Source: Linnemannia elongata | Taxonomy: Eukaryota; Mortierellomycota; Mortierellomycetes; Mortierellales; Mortierellaceae | Direction of reading: 5' to 3' | DNA length: 64,000 nucleotides | Assembly (NCBI GenBank): GCA_036320915.1 | Contig: JAXBDG010000007.1 | Location: 2,232,001-2,296,000, forward strand | Shown: piece after piece, positions 26,961-38,500 of the stretch | Layout of the letters: every line of letters begins with the position of its first letter | How positions within the stretch are numbered: position 1 is the first letter of the stretch | Notes under the pieces: model-generated | Databases searched by the model: none | What the model saw: only the letters and a program-made list of their open reading frames with translations | Told to the model about the DNA's origin: nothing | Program-made: the position numbers and the translations under genes

Positions 26961-28315
26961 TGTTGCGATGGAAGGGAGTGGGGAGATGAGAAATGGCAGT
27001 TGTGAAAGGGACGCGTAGATGAACGTGTTTGTGAATGAATGTCGGGAAGTTTTGTGAGGTAGGGTTGTAGAAGCAACGAGGTGAGTAACAAAGAAAGGTG
27101 AAGCAACTGTGGAAAGGTGGGAACTAATGTCCAAGGGTCGAAAAAAGGTCACCATAACATAGGCTCAAACGCCCTTGTGCACCTTTTCGACTGGTCGCAA
27201 GCCACACTTACCTTTTTCTGTGCATGCGACATGCATGCACGCTCACATTCCAAAATTTTAGTTAAAGGAGTAAAGTCGTCCCCCATGCAGAGGCCGTTCA
27301 CGATCACAGTAGCAAATTAAAAACGAAGATTCACATTCTACTCCTACCCGTGACCATCGACTATCACTCCTCAGTGATCCTACCAGAAATAAGCATCAAA
27401 CTTTCGGAGTAATGATCATTGCGCCTGAACGCCACCAAGTGTACTCCACAAAGAACGAGGCAAAACCTTTAGGATTTTGTTCTTCTACACAGCTCGCTAT
27501 GTCGTTCTAGTCTGTCATTCATGTCCCCGCGTCAAATGTACACAAACCATAGACAAATCACGGGTGACTATTTTAGTTAGTGGGAAGGCGCAAAGGAATG
27601 AAAAGGTGCAAAATATATACTGCCTTAGGCGAAGACATTAAGAATGATATCTTTTTCAAATGTCAGTCAGCATCTTTCTGCGATAAAGATAATTGCGGAC
27701 CGGTCGCGCAAATGGGAAATGCTGCGAGAGAAAAAAAATTAGGCGATGATAGCGACATGACATTTTCTAACACCTCGTTCCAATTGCTGTCGGGGTTCTC
27801 ATTGGAGTCATCATATCTTACCTGCAGACAACGATCCATCGCTGATCGTTTCCGTGCGTTTCAGTTCAACTGTGGCATTATTGCCTTTGCGCCACCCAAG
27901 CATCATGTTCATTCGCACTCATCCTCGTTGAAAACCTCGCTAGCTGACTGCCTTTTGTTCCCGCTTTATCTTTCTTGCGCTGCCAACAGAAGTTGGAACA
28001 CGAATGTAGGACAACGAAAGGGAACCTCGGGAAGGATTTGGAGTCTTTGTTATTGGTGTTCTCGTTCTTGAGGTCAAATATTCATTCAGTCCCGCAAAAG
28101 GTCCAGTTGCCCACCTTTTTCTTTCGAAGACATTTGAACATGGGTGGGGATCCCCATATTCAACAGGAGCGGGATACAATGGTTGAATGCTCAGGGATGC
28201 GTTCATTAATGGAGAGGTATCAAGCCTACTAGGGTTTACACTTTTCTTGTCAGAACACTCTTAATAAAATCAACATTTTTAGTCATCATTATTTTGGTAT
28301 GTCCTATTATCCTTC
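26961..28315. other. 1.35-kb interval without a recognised gene
   Basis: Lies upstream of the 23396-26960 gene and downstream of the 28316-29063 gene. Open frames of 88 and 163 codons exist on opposite strands (27940-28206 minus, 27580-28071 plus), but they overlap each other, have no recognisable motif and no protein-like composition. An AATAAA at 28262-28267 on plus is of unclear use. Confidence 0.35.
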
Positions 28316-29063
28316 TCACGCTTCCATCAGGCTCGAATAGTCGAACGCTACGTCTGACTGGTTCCAATCCATGTCGTCACCATCTGTCTCATATCCGTAG
28401 CTCTCATCGTAGTTGTCGTCGTTGTCGTCGTCATCCATAGTATCGTCATATCCTCCCTCTCCTCCTCCTTCACCTCCCTCCTCAGACGCATCTCCTGGCT
28501 GGTACTGTGTCCCCTCTGCATATATGACGCGGAGAATTTCATCTGGATATGCCCGAATTCGAAGAGGATGCGACCTAATGTTGACAAGGATGAAATTCAA
28601 ATTAGTTGAGATTACATAAATCGAACCTTTTACTTGATTGTTCTGTGACACTTACCCTTGCGAGACAGTCGGCTCCACGATGTCCTGCGACGCCGCGCGT
28701 ATGATGTGTTCGTAATTCGGGAAGGCGCGTGTGATCGCGCTGACACGGACGCTGACGAAACCATCGTTAGAACGCCTTTGAGCTAGAAGCATTTTGCAAG
28801 AACTCGGCAATCCTGGAACTTCAAAGCGTTGAACCACTGGGATGGATTCGTATGCTCGTAGTGCTATGTGACGATTAGAGACTCTCGAGGGTAGGCTAGG
28901 AAATGGACAAATTGAATGAGAAAGTGGTCAAAGTGTGTGAGATAAGACGGAGGGGTAACGATAGCTTGAGGTAAGTGAAGTGTATGTTGAATTGAGAAAA
29001 AGAAAAAGATAAGGACAAAGCACGATAAAAGCGATATGGAAATAGCGACAGGTACTCAAACAT
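28316..29063 (-). CDS. Stand-alone N-module protein with acidic tail
   Basis: Member of the same modular family, consisting of the N-terminal module only. Firm exons: 28895 (or nearby) to 28656, and 28574-28316. The first firm exon encodes ALRAYESIPVVQRFEV, VSVRVSAITRAFPNYEHI and ends in phase 2; the next resumes with RIRAYPDEILRVIYAEG and continues into a Gly/Glu then Asp/Asn-rich tail ending DYSSLMEA. The 5' end is uncertain: a two-codon first exon at 29063-29056 (ATG TTT GA, donor GTACCT) joined to 28895 keeps frame and gives MFD..., echoing the MFS start of the paralogue at 43097. With that start the protein is about 165 residues. The role is unknown; the acidic tail is low complexity. 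Confidence 0.6.
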
Positions 29064-29190
29064 AGCGAAGACATGAAATCGTAATCCGCCGTCTGCCGAG
29101 AAGTGACCCGATTCTCAACCAAACCTGAAGCATTAACATGTATGACCAAACGTGGCCCAAAGAAAAAAAACACACACATAATCGAAAAAC

Positions 29191-32099
29191 TTACCGCTCG
29201 GTCACCGTGGTTCGTACCCTCTTGAAGGGTACAGGGTGGCTCTTATCCCCAAGAACCTCCAATTCTTCCCTTGCATGGATTTCGCCTGTAGCGGGCGCAG
29301 TAGTATCGATCGTCGACTTTGGATTGTCTAGGGCTCGGGATGGTTGCTTGTCCACTGTGGGTTGGTAACCTTGCTGACCCTCGACAGGTAACGAAACCCT
29401 GGGAGGTCGAGATGACGCCAATACGTCGTGAGAAGCGGTACGTGTGCTGAAATGCCTGGCTTGTCGGATCCTCAGCCAATTCAAACTGGTGTTGTCGTGT
29501 CCGGGGACTATCCTGCGAAGATCGTCAACTTGGTTCAGAACAGTCAAGGAGTTGCTCTCAGGGAGTGAACGCTGCACCATGTTGATCCACTGCTTCGTGT
29601 TGGAACCGTCGTCGAAACAAACCACCTCGACGGAATTAAGGCTTTCCAATGCGTCCACGACCCTGTTAGATACTCGAGAATCTACAGAAGTACCGACTAG
29701 GACGAGTTGTTTAAGTGTAGCGTTGGAGAACTTCAGTATCTCCGAAAATGTAAGAGCTCCTTCCAGGTCCAAATCGCTGACAGAAATAGTGATTGTTCTC
29801 AACTGGGAGGAGCTTTCGCGCGTAATAGAACGATGCAATGCGTCGATGGCGCTTGTTCCGAACATGTCGTTGGTATTCAATGTTTGAATGAACAGACCAT
29901 AGTTGTCGAGGAAGGCCTCATGGTCGGATCCGCTCTTGCGAGTGGTGACGTTAGCTATTATCGCCTTGTTGTCGCGACTGTTGGATAGTTTGTAGGTTGC
30001 AACGAGATGGTCGTCCGAGTTGTCGATAAGGGTGTATATGTAAAGGCGAGAATCTGGCGCATCGGACGTCACATTAGAATAAATCGATTTCATCATAGCC
30101 TCCATCATTCGGAAAAGGCGTGCTTTGCAATAGAAAGTCAGCAAAGATATGTTGGGATTTTTTTGAAGGATCGTCGTGATGACGTAGGTCAGGAGCGAAT
30201 ACACACTGTGCAATGACTCGAGAACGGTAATGGAGATGGACTGTAGGTTTCCCGCAAAGTATCCAGTGGTGGTGATGTTTTTGGTGCGGTCCAGAGTCGT
30301 CCCGAGGTCTAAGAGTTGAATGTTGCCATTGTAGAGTCCAGCGAGGCATCTCGAAGAGGGTTCCTTGATCATGACGACCACGACATATTTTTGGGGTGGC
30401 AGCCGTCGGAGTTCGAAGAGGAGAGCAGGAGCATTTAAGACCACATGCGAGCTGATGCACAAATGCTTTAAGCCCTGGAGCAAAGCCTGACAGAGTTTCT
30501 TGATTTTTTCCAACAGGGATCCCAAAGACTCATCGGACAAAGGCGCCAGCGGTGGAGACGGAGAAGACGTGCTGTCGGATGGAGCGAGCGCGGTGGTGGC
30601 GATGGTCAGACTGGTAAGTCCAAGTCGGCCTGCGAGGGTATGGATCGCCTGTATGTCTTCTGTGCTAACATCCCAGCTCAAATCGATAATAAGCTCCGTA
30701 ACGCACCCGACCTTGGCGGAATCGAGAAGACAGAGTTGATGTAAATCCTCGCTATCCTGCGGACGGAGGACAATGCTGCCCTTTTGAACATCGTAGTCTC
30801 CGTGAGCACCGACGTGGTTCATGATGTACTGAACGCTGTGTAGCGGGTATAGGAGTCGGTAGCAGCTTCGACACATCAACTGTTCTCGGCCTTGGGAATC
30901 GCAGACATGGAGCAAGCCTCGTTGGACAGTGTCATCTTGCAGCGTGCCAGGATTCTCTAAGTAGGACGGTAGGACACCAATATCATGTCTGGACAATGGA
31001 GGTCGGTTCCTGGCTACTTGGTCATGTAGGGTCTGTTCCTTGTTACCCTGTTGTCGCAGCTCCTGGAGATAAACGATCATCTTGTCCACCAACGGCTTGA
31101 CATCGCCCGAACTTGAGAGGCCTAGCTCAGACTGCAGCAGTGTGGTGATCCAAGCGTATTTTGCCTGATCATCTCCCAAACCGGTTTCCAGGACCAGGAG
31201 ACCATCCTTCAGCGTCTGCAGGCCCCAAAGCAACCTGGCGGAAAACCTCCTTAGGAACTCGGCGGGTCTCTTGACAGTGGCTCCAGGTACACCAGCAAAG
31301 TGAGGGACCGACTCGTGCTCAGTACGAGGGTTGACACAGAGCAGGTACATTAGGAGCTGGACCGAAGAAGGATCAATTTTGTCAGCTGACGGCAAGGGTC
31401 CCTTCGGCAAGACAAAGAAAGGAGGCTGGAGTCGCGCATTCATGTTCAACTGGTTAAGGGTCCATGTGTTGGCCATGGAGTGCATCGTGTTGTAGTTCGA
31501 GTTGTTAGAGTCGGAGTCGCAGAAAGGGAGATTGGAGAAGTCTTCCTGCTGGGATGGATCTGGAAAAGACTCCATGCCGTCGTCGCCAAAGACCTCGATA
31601 GGGTTTATGTCCGGTGCTTGAGAAGTGAGGCCCTGTTGGGCGACGTACAGCACTTCCTCGGGGTATGCAGGGAATGCCTCCGCTGTCTCAATGCCATCGC
31701 TATGATGCCCCGATTAGTGTTAAATAGAGATGTCCAGCAAAAGAGAGCGTGGGAGTCGATTTTGTTATGGACATGCTGTGAACACAAAGAGAAGCAATAC
31801 GCAGTAGACAAAAAAGAGCAACAAGAACAAAAAAAAAAAAAAAAAAAAAAAAAAACTTACAAGGACGGAATTTCAGTAGGATAGCGGGGTAGGGTTTCCC
31901 AGTCGTTTTGGATGTATCGTTTGATATCCTGAAACTCGTCAAAATGTTCTACGACAGCATTGGCTGTAAAGACTCTGTCGCCGTCATATTTGTCGATAAC
32001 AGGAGCATAACGGACCTCAGTAGAGTGGTCGATAGCCTTGAGTCCTTGGATTGACGGTAAGTGGTAGGTCTGTATGTTGTGATAGGAGATGCGTATCAT
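29191..32099 (-). CDS. Divergent modular-family protein (N-module / central block / LRR-like)
   Basis: Function not recognised. Exons 32099-31861 and 31699-29191 give 915 residues. The N-terminal module (about 1-95) is the most divergent of the set, but has the same layout: VRYAPVIDKYDGDRVFTANA, DEFQDIKRYI, a phase-2 intron, then FPAYPEEVLYVAQQG. The coiled coil of the larger paralogues is missing. The central block is shortened (FFVLPKGPLP, LMYLLCVNPRTEHE, KRPAEFLRRFSARLLWGLQ), and the second block (GLLHVCDSQGREQLMCRSCYRLLY) keeps the spacing of the paralogues' NLYR...KWVCLDHYR segment but with extra cysteines. The C-terminal half is LRR-like with an 'ALHRSITRESS...TISVSDLDLEGA' type rhythm. 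The intron begins GTAAG followed by 27 T residues. It is transcribed in the same direction as its two downstream relatives. Confidence 0.75.
31829..31855 (-). repeat. A27 homopolymer (T27 on the coding strand) in an intron
   Basis: Uninterrupted A run starting one base after the GTAAG donor of the only intron of the 29191-32099 gene (minus). Unusual position, next to the 5' splice site rather than the acceptor. Length may be unreliable in assembly. Confidence 0.85.
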
Positions 32100-33096
32100 T
32101 TTGGACGACGGACATATACTTTAGATCTGAGAAAAGTACAGGTGAGAAGCCCTGGTGAAGAGGAGGAGGAGGAGGTGGTGGTGAGGGGTAGTGAAGTACG
32201 ACGTAAGAAACCGTGAACAAAATAAATCAGGAAAGAAAGGAAGAGTGGCGTGAAGGAGAGGAAGACGAGGAAGGAGAGGGGAGTAATGGTATGAATGATC
32301 GTCAAGGGTATAAGGAAAAAGGGAAGCGTGGGAAGGGGAAGAAAAAGGTTTAGAGGTAGGAAGGAGGGAAAAGAAGGAGATAAGGGAGGGAGGAAGGAAA
32401 AGGCGAAGAAAAGACGTTGGAGAGAATGTGCCAAAAAGTAACGAAAGAGAAGAATGAAAGCAACATTTTTTTTTTTTTTTTTTTTTTTTTTTGGCGAAGA
32501 CGTTGCCAATTTCAAACTGCTCTCAGCTTCAGTGGCAGAAGTGAAAGAGGCTTAGAGAGTGAGAGAAAAGGCCTGTCCAGTCGAATATCAGTGTGAGCAC
32601 TCATGCTTCATACCTCTTGGTTCGAATGGGTCGCTCAAGACATCAAGCACCAAGAGGCAAGGAAAACAGCAGGTCAAAGGATAGAGGGTGTGAAAAAAGG
32701 AAGGTGAGAGACGTGGAAATAGGACCAACTGATGGGCTCACATGCAAATGTTCCTATCTGTGTATTTTTTTTCTTCTTTCTTCGCCACCCACAAACCTTG
32801 ACTTATTTATGCGCCAGTTGCAGGAAGAAAAGAAAGAATACACACAAAGCCCCAAGCACAATTTTTTCGCCATCATCGCTACCTCAACCGTCACCGACTT
32901 CGTTTTTCTTGTTCATGTATCGTCCTTGTCATCTTAAGCCAACGACATATGGTACTCTACAGCGCCGCTTCTGGACACACTGCCTAGACGCACCTTCAAC
33001 CTTCATCTACACTTTATTCGCGCCTACGATCGATACAATCAGGATAGGTATTCCCGGGACAACTTCAACGCCGATCCTAACAAACCCCAAGCTGTT
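32100..33096. other. Intergenic with T27 tract
   Basis: Promoter side of the 29191-32099 gene (minus) and 3' side of the F-box gene ending at 33097. Purine-rich on plus from about 32220 to 32460, then T27 at 32466-32492. No gene recognised; open frames over the purine tract are compositional. Confidence 0.4.
32466..32492 (+). repeat. T27 homopolymer
   Basis: Uninterrupted T run about 370 bases upstream of the start of the minus-strand gene at 32099. It has the same length as the intronic run at 31829-31855. Confidence 0.85.
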
Positions 33097-34953
33097 CTAA
33101 AGCCACCCCTCGACAGAAAACCCAGCAACCCCTCTCCCAACATCCAAACCCCTTAGTACCCGAATCTTGGGCCAGTTCGCAACCATCCATCTCAGCTCTG
33201 CCTCTCCGATACCATGGTCCATCCCTTCAAACCCGAACACCTCCAGGTTTTTGAGCCCCGCCAGACGATGCAGACCAGAATCCAGTGTCAAATCGAGGGT
33301 GTCTTGCACGGGTTCGTAGTTGCTGGCATTGCGACCCACTCGTTGTTCAGCGGGCTGACCGTAATTACCGACGTATTGGGTGGCGGTCTGATGACTGGAT
33401 TTGTCGAGAAAGTATCCGAGATCGAGTTCTTTAAGATGTGTCAATTCGCCGAGACGGGCGCAGACTTTTTCCTGTAACTCCCTTGATCGCTTCCGTTTCT
33501 CAACGACTCGAATCTCTTCCTCTGAAAGCATGTGGTGTAATTCCTTCTGCAGTTTGGACTCCGGGATGGCATCGTAGAGCTCATTCTCGTCCTTTGTCAG
33601 ACGACCGAAACCCGAGATTTGACAAGGAAGAACTTCCAAAGACTCACAACTCGCCCAACGCTGTCGCAGGATATCCTCCGCATCGACCTGAAGTCTGACC
33701 CCAACAAACTCCTTGAACTTGGAGCACGTCTGGAGCAAGGCGTTCAACGAATTGACTGCTGGTCGGACGCCACGGACTGGAAGGAGGGTGTACTCTTCCT
33801 GCCCTTGCTCGAGCCTCTCCAAGTTTGGACAGTGTACAGAAAGACCGTTGACGGTGAGAGGGTAGAGCTGGGATATCTTGAAGGAGGTCAGGTGCGGGAG
33901 TGCCGGCAAGATGCGGTGAGCCAGTTCATAATCCTCTCTCTCAGGCTTCTTGATCTCCGATATCTCCAATCTCTTGAGTCGACTTGGTGTTTCCGGAATG
34001 GTCCCATTGTCCTGTTTAAGCGCGAATCGAAAATAAATTGACTTGACGACAAATGTGTCGAGGTTGGGTAGGTGCTTGAGGGCGTGGAAGAACGTGCGGT
34101 CTGTAACGTTATAGCGCAGGTTGAGATACTCCAATCCATGAAACAGAGGCCATTGTTCAGAGTCACCTTGGTCGATCAGAGTCAAACGACGCAACGATGG
34201 AAGCTGTCGACTCAAAAGGGTTCCCAAGTTGATGAAGAGGTCAGAATGGCACTCCAACTCTTCAAGGTAGGACAATCCTGCAACCGTGTCGTGGAAATAG
34301 TCTGAAGCGAGACGGAACGCAAGATACACATGGTTGTAGAAGCACAGGGTCCTCAGCTCCGAGTTCTTGGCAATGAGGAGCCACAGATGCTGGATTGCAT
34401 ACCAATCGCGTTTATGCTGGACCAAAGATCGAGGTAATTCAGGGCAAGGTCGAAACACCCCCTCGAACTCTGGTGACAGGAGCGATCCTTCAAGTTCCTG
34501 CAACTGTCCTCGTGCATCGCGAGGTCTCAGTTCCTGTGCATTCTTCTCTTTGGCGGTTAGGTTGGATTCGATATCGTACACTCGCAAGGACTGTAACTGG
34601 GTGCATCCTTTGCTGAGGTTCGCGAGCTGAAAGATTTCTCGGTGGTGGATGTGAAGGTGGCGGATATAGTGACCATGCTTATTGAAGATGTCTTGTAGCC
34701 ATTGCTCGTCCTGCTTGCCGATAGAAAGGTCAGAGTCGTAGTGGGCCAGGATGTGACGCCAAGTGGTGCTGCTGGTGTCCAGGGTGTGCCAGAGTGCTGG
34801 CATAAAGTGTTCATACCACTGGTGGCAGACTAGGACACATGAGAGTAGGTCGGGTGGGGCTAGGTGGGACCCGATATGAAGATAAAGCTGAGGAAGACCA
34901 GCAATGCCTCTAGAAGGCAAGGAGGAGTGGGTTGTCACAGACATGGAAGACAT
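33097..34953 (-). CDS. F-box / leucine-rich-repeat protein
   Basis: Single exon, 618 residues if started at the ATG at 34953; an upstream in-frame ATG at 35037 would add 28 residues of T-rich leader sequence and is judged less likely. Seen: an F-box near residues 15-60 (LPQLYLHIGSHLAPPDLLSC, VCHQWYEHFMPALWHTLD), followed by segments such as GHYIRHLHIHH and then irregular leucine-rich repeats (LEELECHSDLF, LRRLTLIDQGD, LKRLEISEIKK, LKELDLGYFL), ending with a WMVANWPKIRVLRGLDV terminal repeat. F-box proteins act as substrate receptors of SCF ubiquitin ligases through Skp1; the target is unknown. The same terminal 'W.V..WP.L....GLDV' motif occurs at the end of the 62300-63937 fragment, marking one family. 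Confidence 0.85.
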   Translation of the reverse strand: MSSMSVTTHSSLPSRGIAGLPQLYLHIGSHLAPPDLLSCVLVCHQWYEHFMPALWHTLDTSSTTWRHILAHYDSDLSIGKQDEQWLQDIFNKHGHYIRHLHIHHREIFQLANLSKGCTQLQSLRVYDIESNLTAKEKNAQELRPRDARGQLQELEGSLLSPEFEGVFRPCPELPRSLVQHKRDWYAIQHLWLLIAKNSELRTLCFYNHVYLAFRLASDYFHDTVAGLSYLEELECHSDLFINLGTLLSRQLPSLRRLTLIDQGDSEQWPLFHGLEYLNLRYNVTDRTFFHALKHLPNLDTFVVKSIYFRFALKQDNGTIPETPSRLKRLEISEIKKPEREDYELAHRILPALPHLTSFKISQLYPLTVNGLSVHCPNLERLEQGQEEYTLLPVRGVRPAVNSLNALLQTCSKFKEFVGVRLQVDAEDILRQRWASCESLEVLPCQISGFGRLTKDENELYDAIPESKLQKELHHMLSEEEIRVVEKRKRSRELQEKVCARLGELTHLKELDLGYFLDKSSHQTATQYVGNYGQPAEQRVGRNASNYEPVQDTLDLTLDSGLHRLAGLKNLEVFGFEGMDHGIGEAELRWMVANWPKIRVLRGLDVGRGVAGFSVEGWL

Positions 34954-35500
34954 GGATTTGTTGTTGAAAAAGGGTGAATGCAATTGCGAATGGAATGAAG
35001 AAAAGTGTGAGAGATGCAAAAAAACGAAAGAAAACAAGAAAGAGAAAAAACGAGCGAATTATTTTCTTCTCTCTTTCCCTCGGTCCTTCCCACTCCAGAA
35101 AGATGCTGCTACGTGGTCAGGCGCACTCAAACTTTAAATTGACTAAAAGTAGAATGATCTCTCACCCGTATCAATTAAATGGTGATCAAATATCTCGCTG
35201 GCGCCTGGTGCCTGCGACAGACAAATATGTGAGATGTGTATGACCCTCACTCCAGCAGTTGTATATGTTCTTTTCCGCATCGCATCAGACAAAGAACGAT
35301 TGAGCATGAACGTGTTTTGATCTGTTAGAATTAAAAGCTTGTATAATACATTTGGAATTGCAACGCGACACCTTGCGGATAAAGATAGAGTACATAAAAA
35401 ACGCGAAAAAGAACTATGAAGATTAGGGAAGAAAATAAAATAAAATAACAACGCACTCAACAAAACACCATAAACCACAAAAAAATCGAACAAGAAGCAT
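34954..35500. other. Intergenic, no gene recognised
   Basis: Leader/promoter of the F-box gene (minus) and the 3' flank of the SMCR8-like gene. A-rich on plus near 35390-35490. No gene seen. Confidence 0.4.
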
Positions 35501-38500
35501 CTACGGCTCGCCAGACGCCGGCACTTTAGGATCCTTGCTCCGCTCATACTCATCCACCATCGTCGCCAAGTACTAAAACCGACAGTCAATTGCAATACAA
35601 ATTTTCAAGCGTCAGTATTCAAATCGCAGTAAACACGCACACCTGCAACAAAAGAAGAAAAAAAAATGCAGAGATGTGCCTTACAACAACAATGGACCAA
35701 TCATCGACTCCAGAAACGCCGCCAACCATATCTCTGACAACAGCCTCCTCCTCTTCAGTCAAGGTCACAATATCCTTCTCCTTCTCCTTGGCCGCAGTCA
35801 GCTTCTCCATCTCCTTGATACTAATCTGCGGTAGTTTGCCCTTGCCTGGTGAAGTCGTATTGTTTACCACAGCCGCAATTGCAGACGCCACGGTAGGAGA
35901 ATCAAGCGACCGCCGTCCAAAAGATTCGATCGATCGTCGATGACTAGGGAAAGGTCCACTGATGCTGCCACGACTATGCATGAAGCCGGGTGATCCAACG
36001 TCCATGCTCCCAAAAGTCTCCATCGAAGTCTCATACTCGGTCGCGCTCTCTCTTCCGAAGTCACGGCGCCGGTCATACTCACTGTCGTCCAACTCTGAAC
36101 GAGTTTCTGTAACCCCCGTGCCGCCACTGTTCAATCCAAGGCCCTTCAAAGCAGGCTGACTTCCAGGCATCGAGTCCAAACGCCGATGATGAGCTGCAGC
36201 TGGTGGTACAAATGTAGGAGATGTAATCCTTGACGCGTTGGCGGAAGAGACACGACTGCTGCTGTTGCTGTTAACAAGGGTCGCTGTAGTCGCAGTTGTT
36301 AGTGTAGGTCTAGAGATAATTCTTGTAGGCTCCTGAGCAGCAATCTCTTCCAATGTCAGGGGTACTTCCAGCGGAGCTTCTGGTGGGACAGAGATCTTGG
36401 AGAGACTGGTCAAGTCAACGCTTGATTGCGACTGCATAGGTGAAAGAGTTCGGACTGTCATGGCAGAAATAGTGCTTGCTGGTGCCGATTTTGGTGGCGG
36501 TCGTGAAGGAGCTGCAGGCTCAGGCTCAGGCTCAGGATCGCATAGTTGCGGTGGCGATGGCTCGTCTTCCTGTCCGTGATCCTCGTTCAAGTCATCAGAT
36601 GTAGAGTCCTGATCGTCCTCGCTCATATCCCGCATATGTCCACCAGTACCGTCTTGAACACTCAATTGATCATCACCATCATAGACCCTACTCCGCCTCT
36701 TCCGTTTAGACTTGAACCAGGCTTTCGCCTTGGCTCTGGCAGAGCCTCGGCGCTTGACGTCTTTGTGGTGATTTGAGTCTGACAACTCACGACTGTTCCT
36801 CGGGCTTCGTTGCATATCTGCACTTAGTCGACTTAGGCTCTTGACTGGCATATCCAGTTGACTTATGGTCTCCAAAGGTGGACTGGTAGGACTGGTCACT
36901 GTGGTGGAGGGGAGAGATCGACCGAATGACATGGCACGGAAGGTGCCAGCGAGACTGCGGAACGTTGCTGAAGTCGTGGGCGAAGCAGCAGAAGGCGAGT
37001 TTGCTGATACGTCGCTCTTGGTTATCGATTTGGCATCTTTCGAAGGGTTGTGGTCATGGTCGCTGATATGACTCAAATGTCGGTGCAGCGATAGAGGTCT
37101 CTTGGGCTTCAACTTCCGCAGCCCTGAAGAGCTCTTGGTCACCGTCGAACTGGAGTCGTGCAACTTTGAAGCATGCGTGACATCGTCCTCCACTTCTTCA
37201 GGCTGCAAACCATCAAAGTCGTCTGCCTGGTCCCCCAAGTACTCCACACGTTCCTCTTCGTCCTTGACAGCCATCTTTTCAGATATGCTGCGTTGCTGAA
37301 AAGAGTCCGAGTCACTGCTACCGGAGGCCGCTGCCTTCTCTTTGGTCACTTCATACGCGTCATACGTCGCCTTCCGGTCTCTCTCTCTATCCCGCTCCCG
37401 ATCGCGCTCCTTCTCCCGCTCCTTGGATTCTCTGTTACGGCCAGGACTGGTATGATGACTGGAGGGGTTCCGTGATCGCCTCGGACTAGACATCCCACTA
37501 CTGCTCCGTTTCCTCCTTCCGTTGCTTCCCGAGGCACCATCCATGTGGGCATTCGAGTCGGAGCGCCCAAAAGCGGCGAGAGCAGGATCAATCATTGCCG
37601 CACTCTTGGCACTCCAATAGTCGAACCACTTCTTCCACTTGCGCATACCCTGAGAGGTGGTATATTGCATCGGTCCTCCGCTATGACTGGACTCATCTCC
37701 TGAGAACTCGGGTCGTCCGCGCTGGTTTCTGCTGCCCCGCTCATAGTAGTGGCCTTCTGCAAGATCACGCCTAAACCCCTTCCGACCCTGACCATTTGCC
37801 GAAAACGACTTTTCCATATCCGACGAGTCGTAAGAGGAGAGTGCATCATTAGCGAGACCTGAGTGCTTGCTTGGGACGGTGGCTCCGAGGTTTGTCGACG
37901 AAAGGTATGCCGAGGTATTTCTCCGGGATCCACGGAAAAGTCCATTGCTCTTGGGTGTTATTGGCGAAGGTCTTGCGCTCCGAAAGTTGCTTTGGTAAGA
38001 AAACGCCTCCCCATCATCAGATGCCCCGCTCGAGTAGAAAGAGTTAACTCCAGCCGGTGCGAGTAGACCCCCTTGGTACAGCCTTCCTTGAAAGACGAGA
38101 TGGTAGTAAAGGAACGACTTCAGCAGGATATCGAAGATCTTGCCCTCAACAAACGCCATAAAGGATGCGTCCTCCGAGAATAGCGCCATGTTGCGAAAGA
38201 TCGACTCCAGCAGGATCCCGTCGGTATATTGTCGTCCGTTAACCCAGGTAAGAGTGTCGCAATCTACCACACAAATGTCGGCCTCCATGAACTTTGGGTC
38301 AATCTTGCTCGAGTCGACGCCAACGATGAAGAATCTCTCCATATCATCCACCTGTAATAGACCGTATCCCTGGTACCACGGAATGGTGCGCCGTTGCTGC
38401 TCCATCAACTGCTCCTCCCTGGTCGGATATCCTGCATGCGGAAGAAATGTCGCCAAGACCGTCACCAACGACCGCACCTTCTGTTCACACTCGGAGGAGC

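Noticed and set aside
26961..27155. Upstream start for the 23396-26960 gene
   Set aside because: An in-frame upstream codon would add 65 residues of leader-like sequence not seen in relatives; the ATG at 26960 suits the family alignment.
27580..28071. 163-codon plus-strand open frame
   Set aside because: No motif, no convincing splice or promoter context, and it overlaps an equally open minus-strand frame; composition does not look coding.
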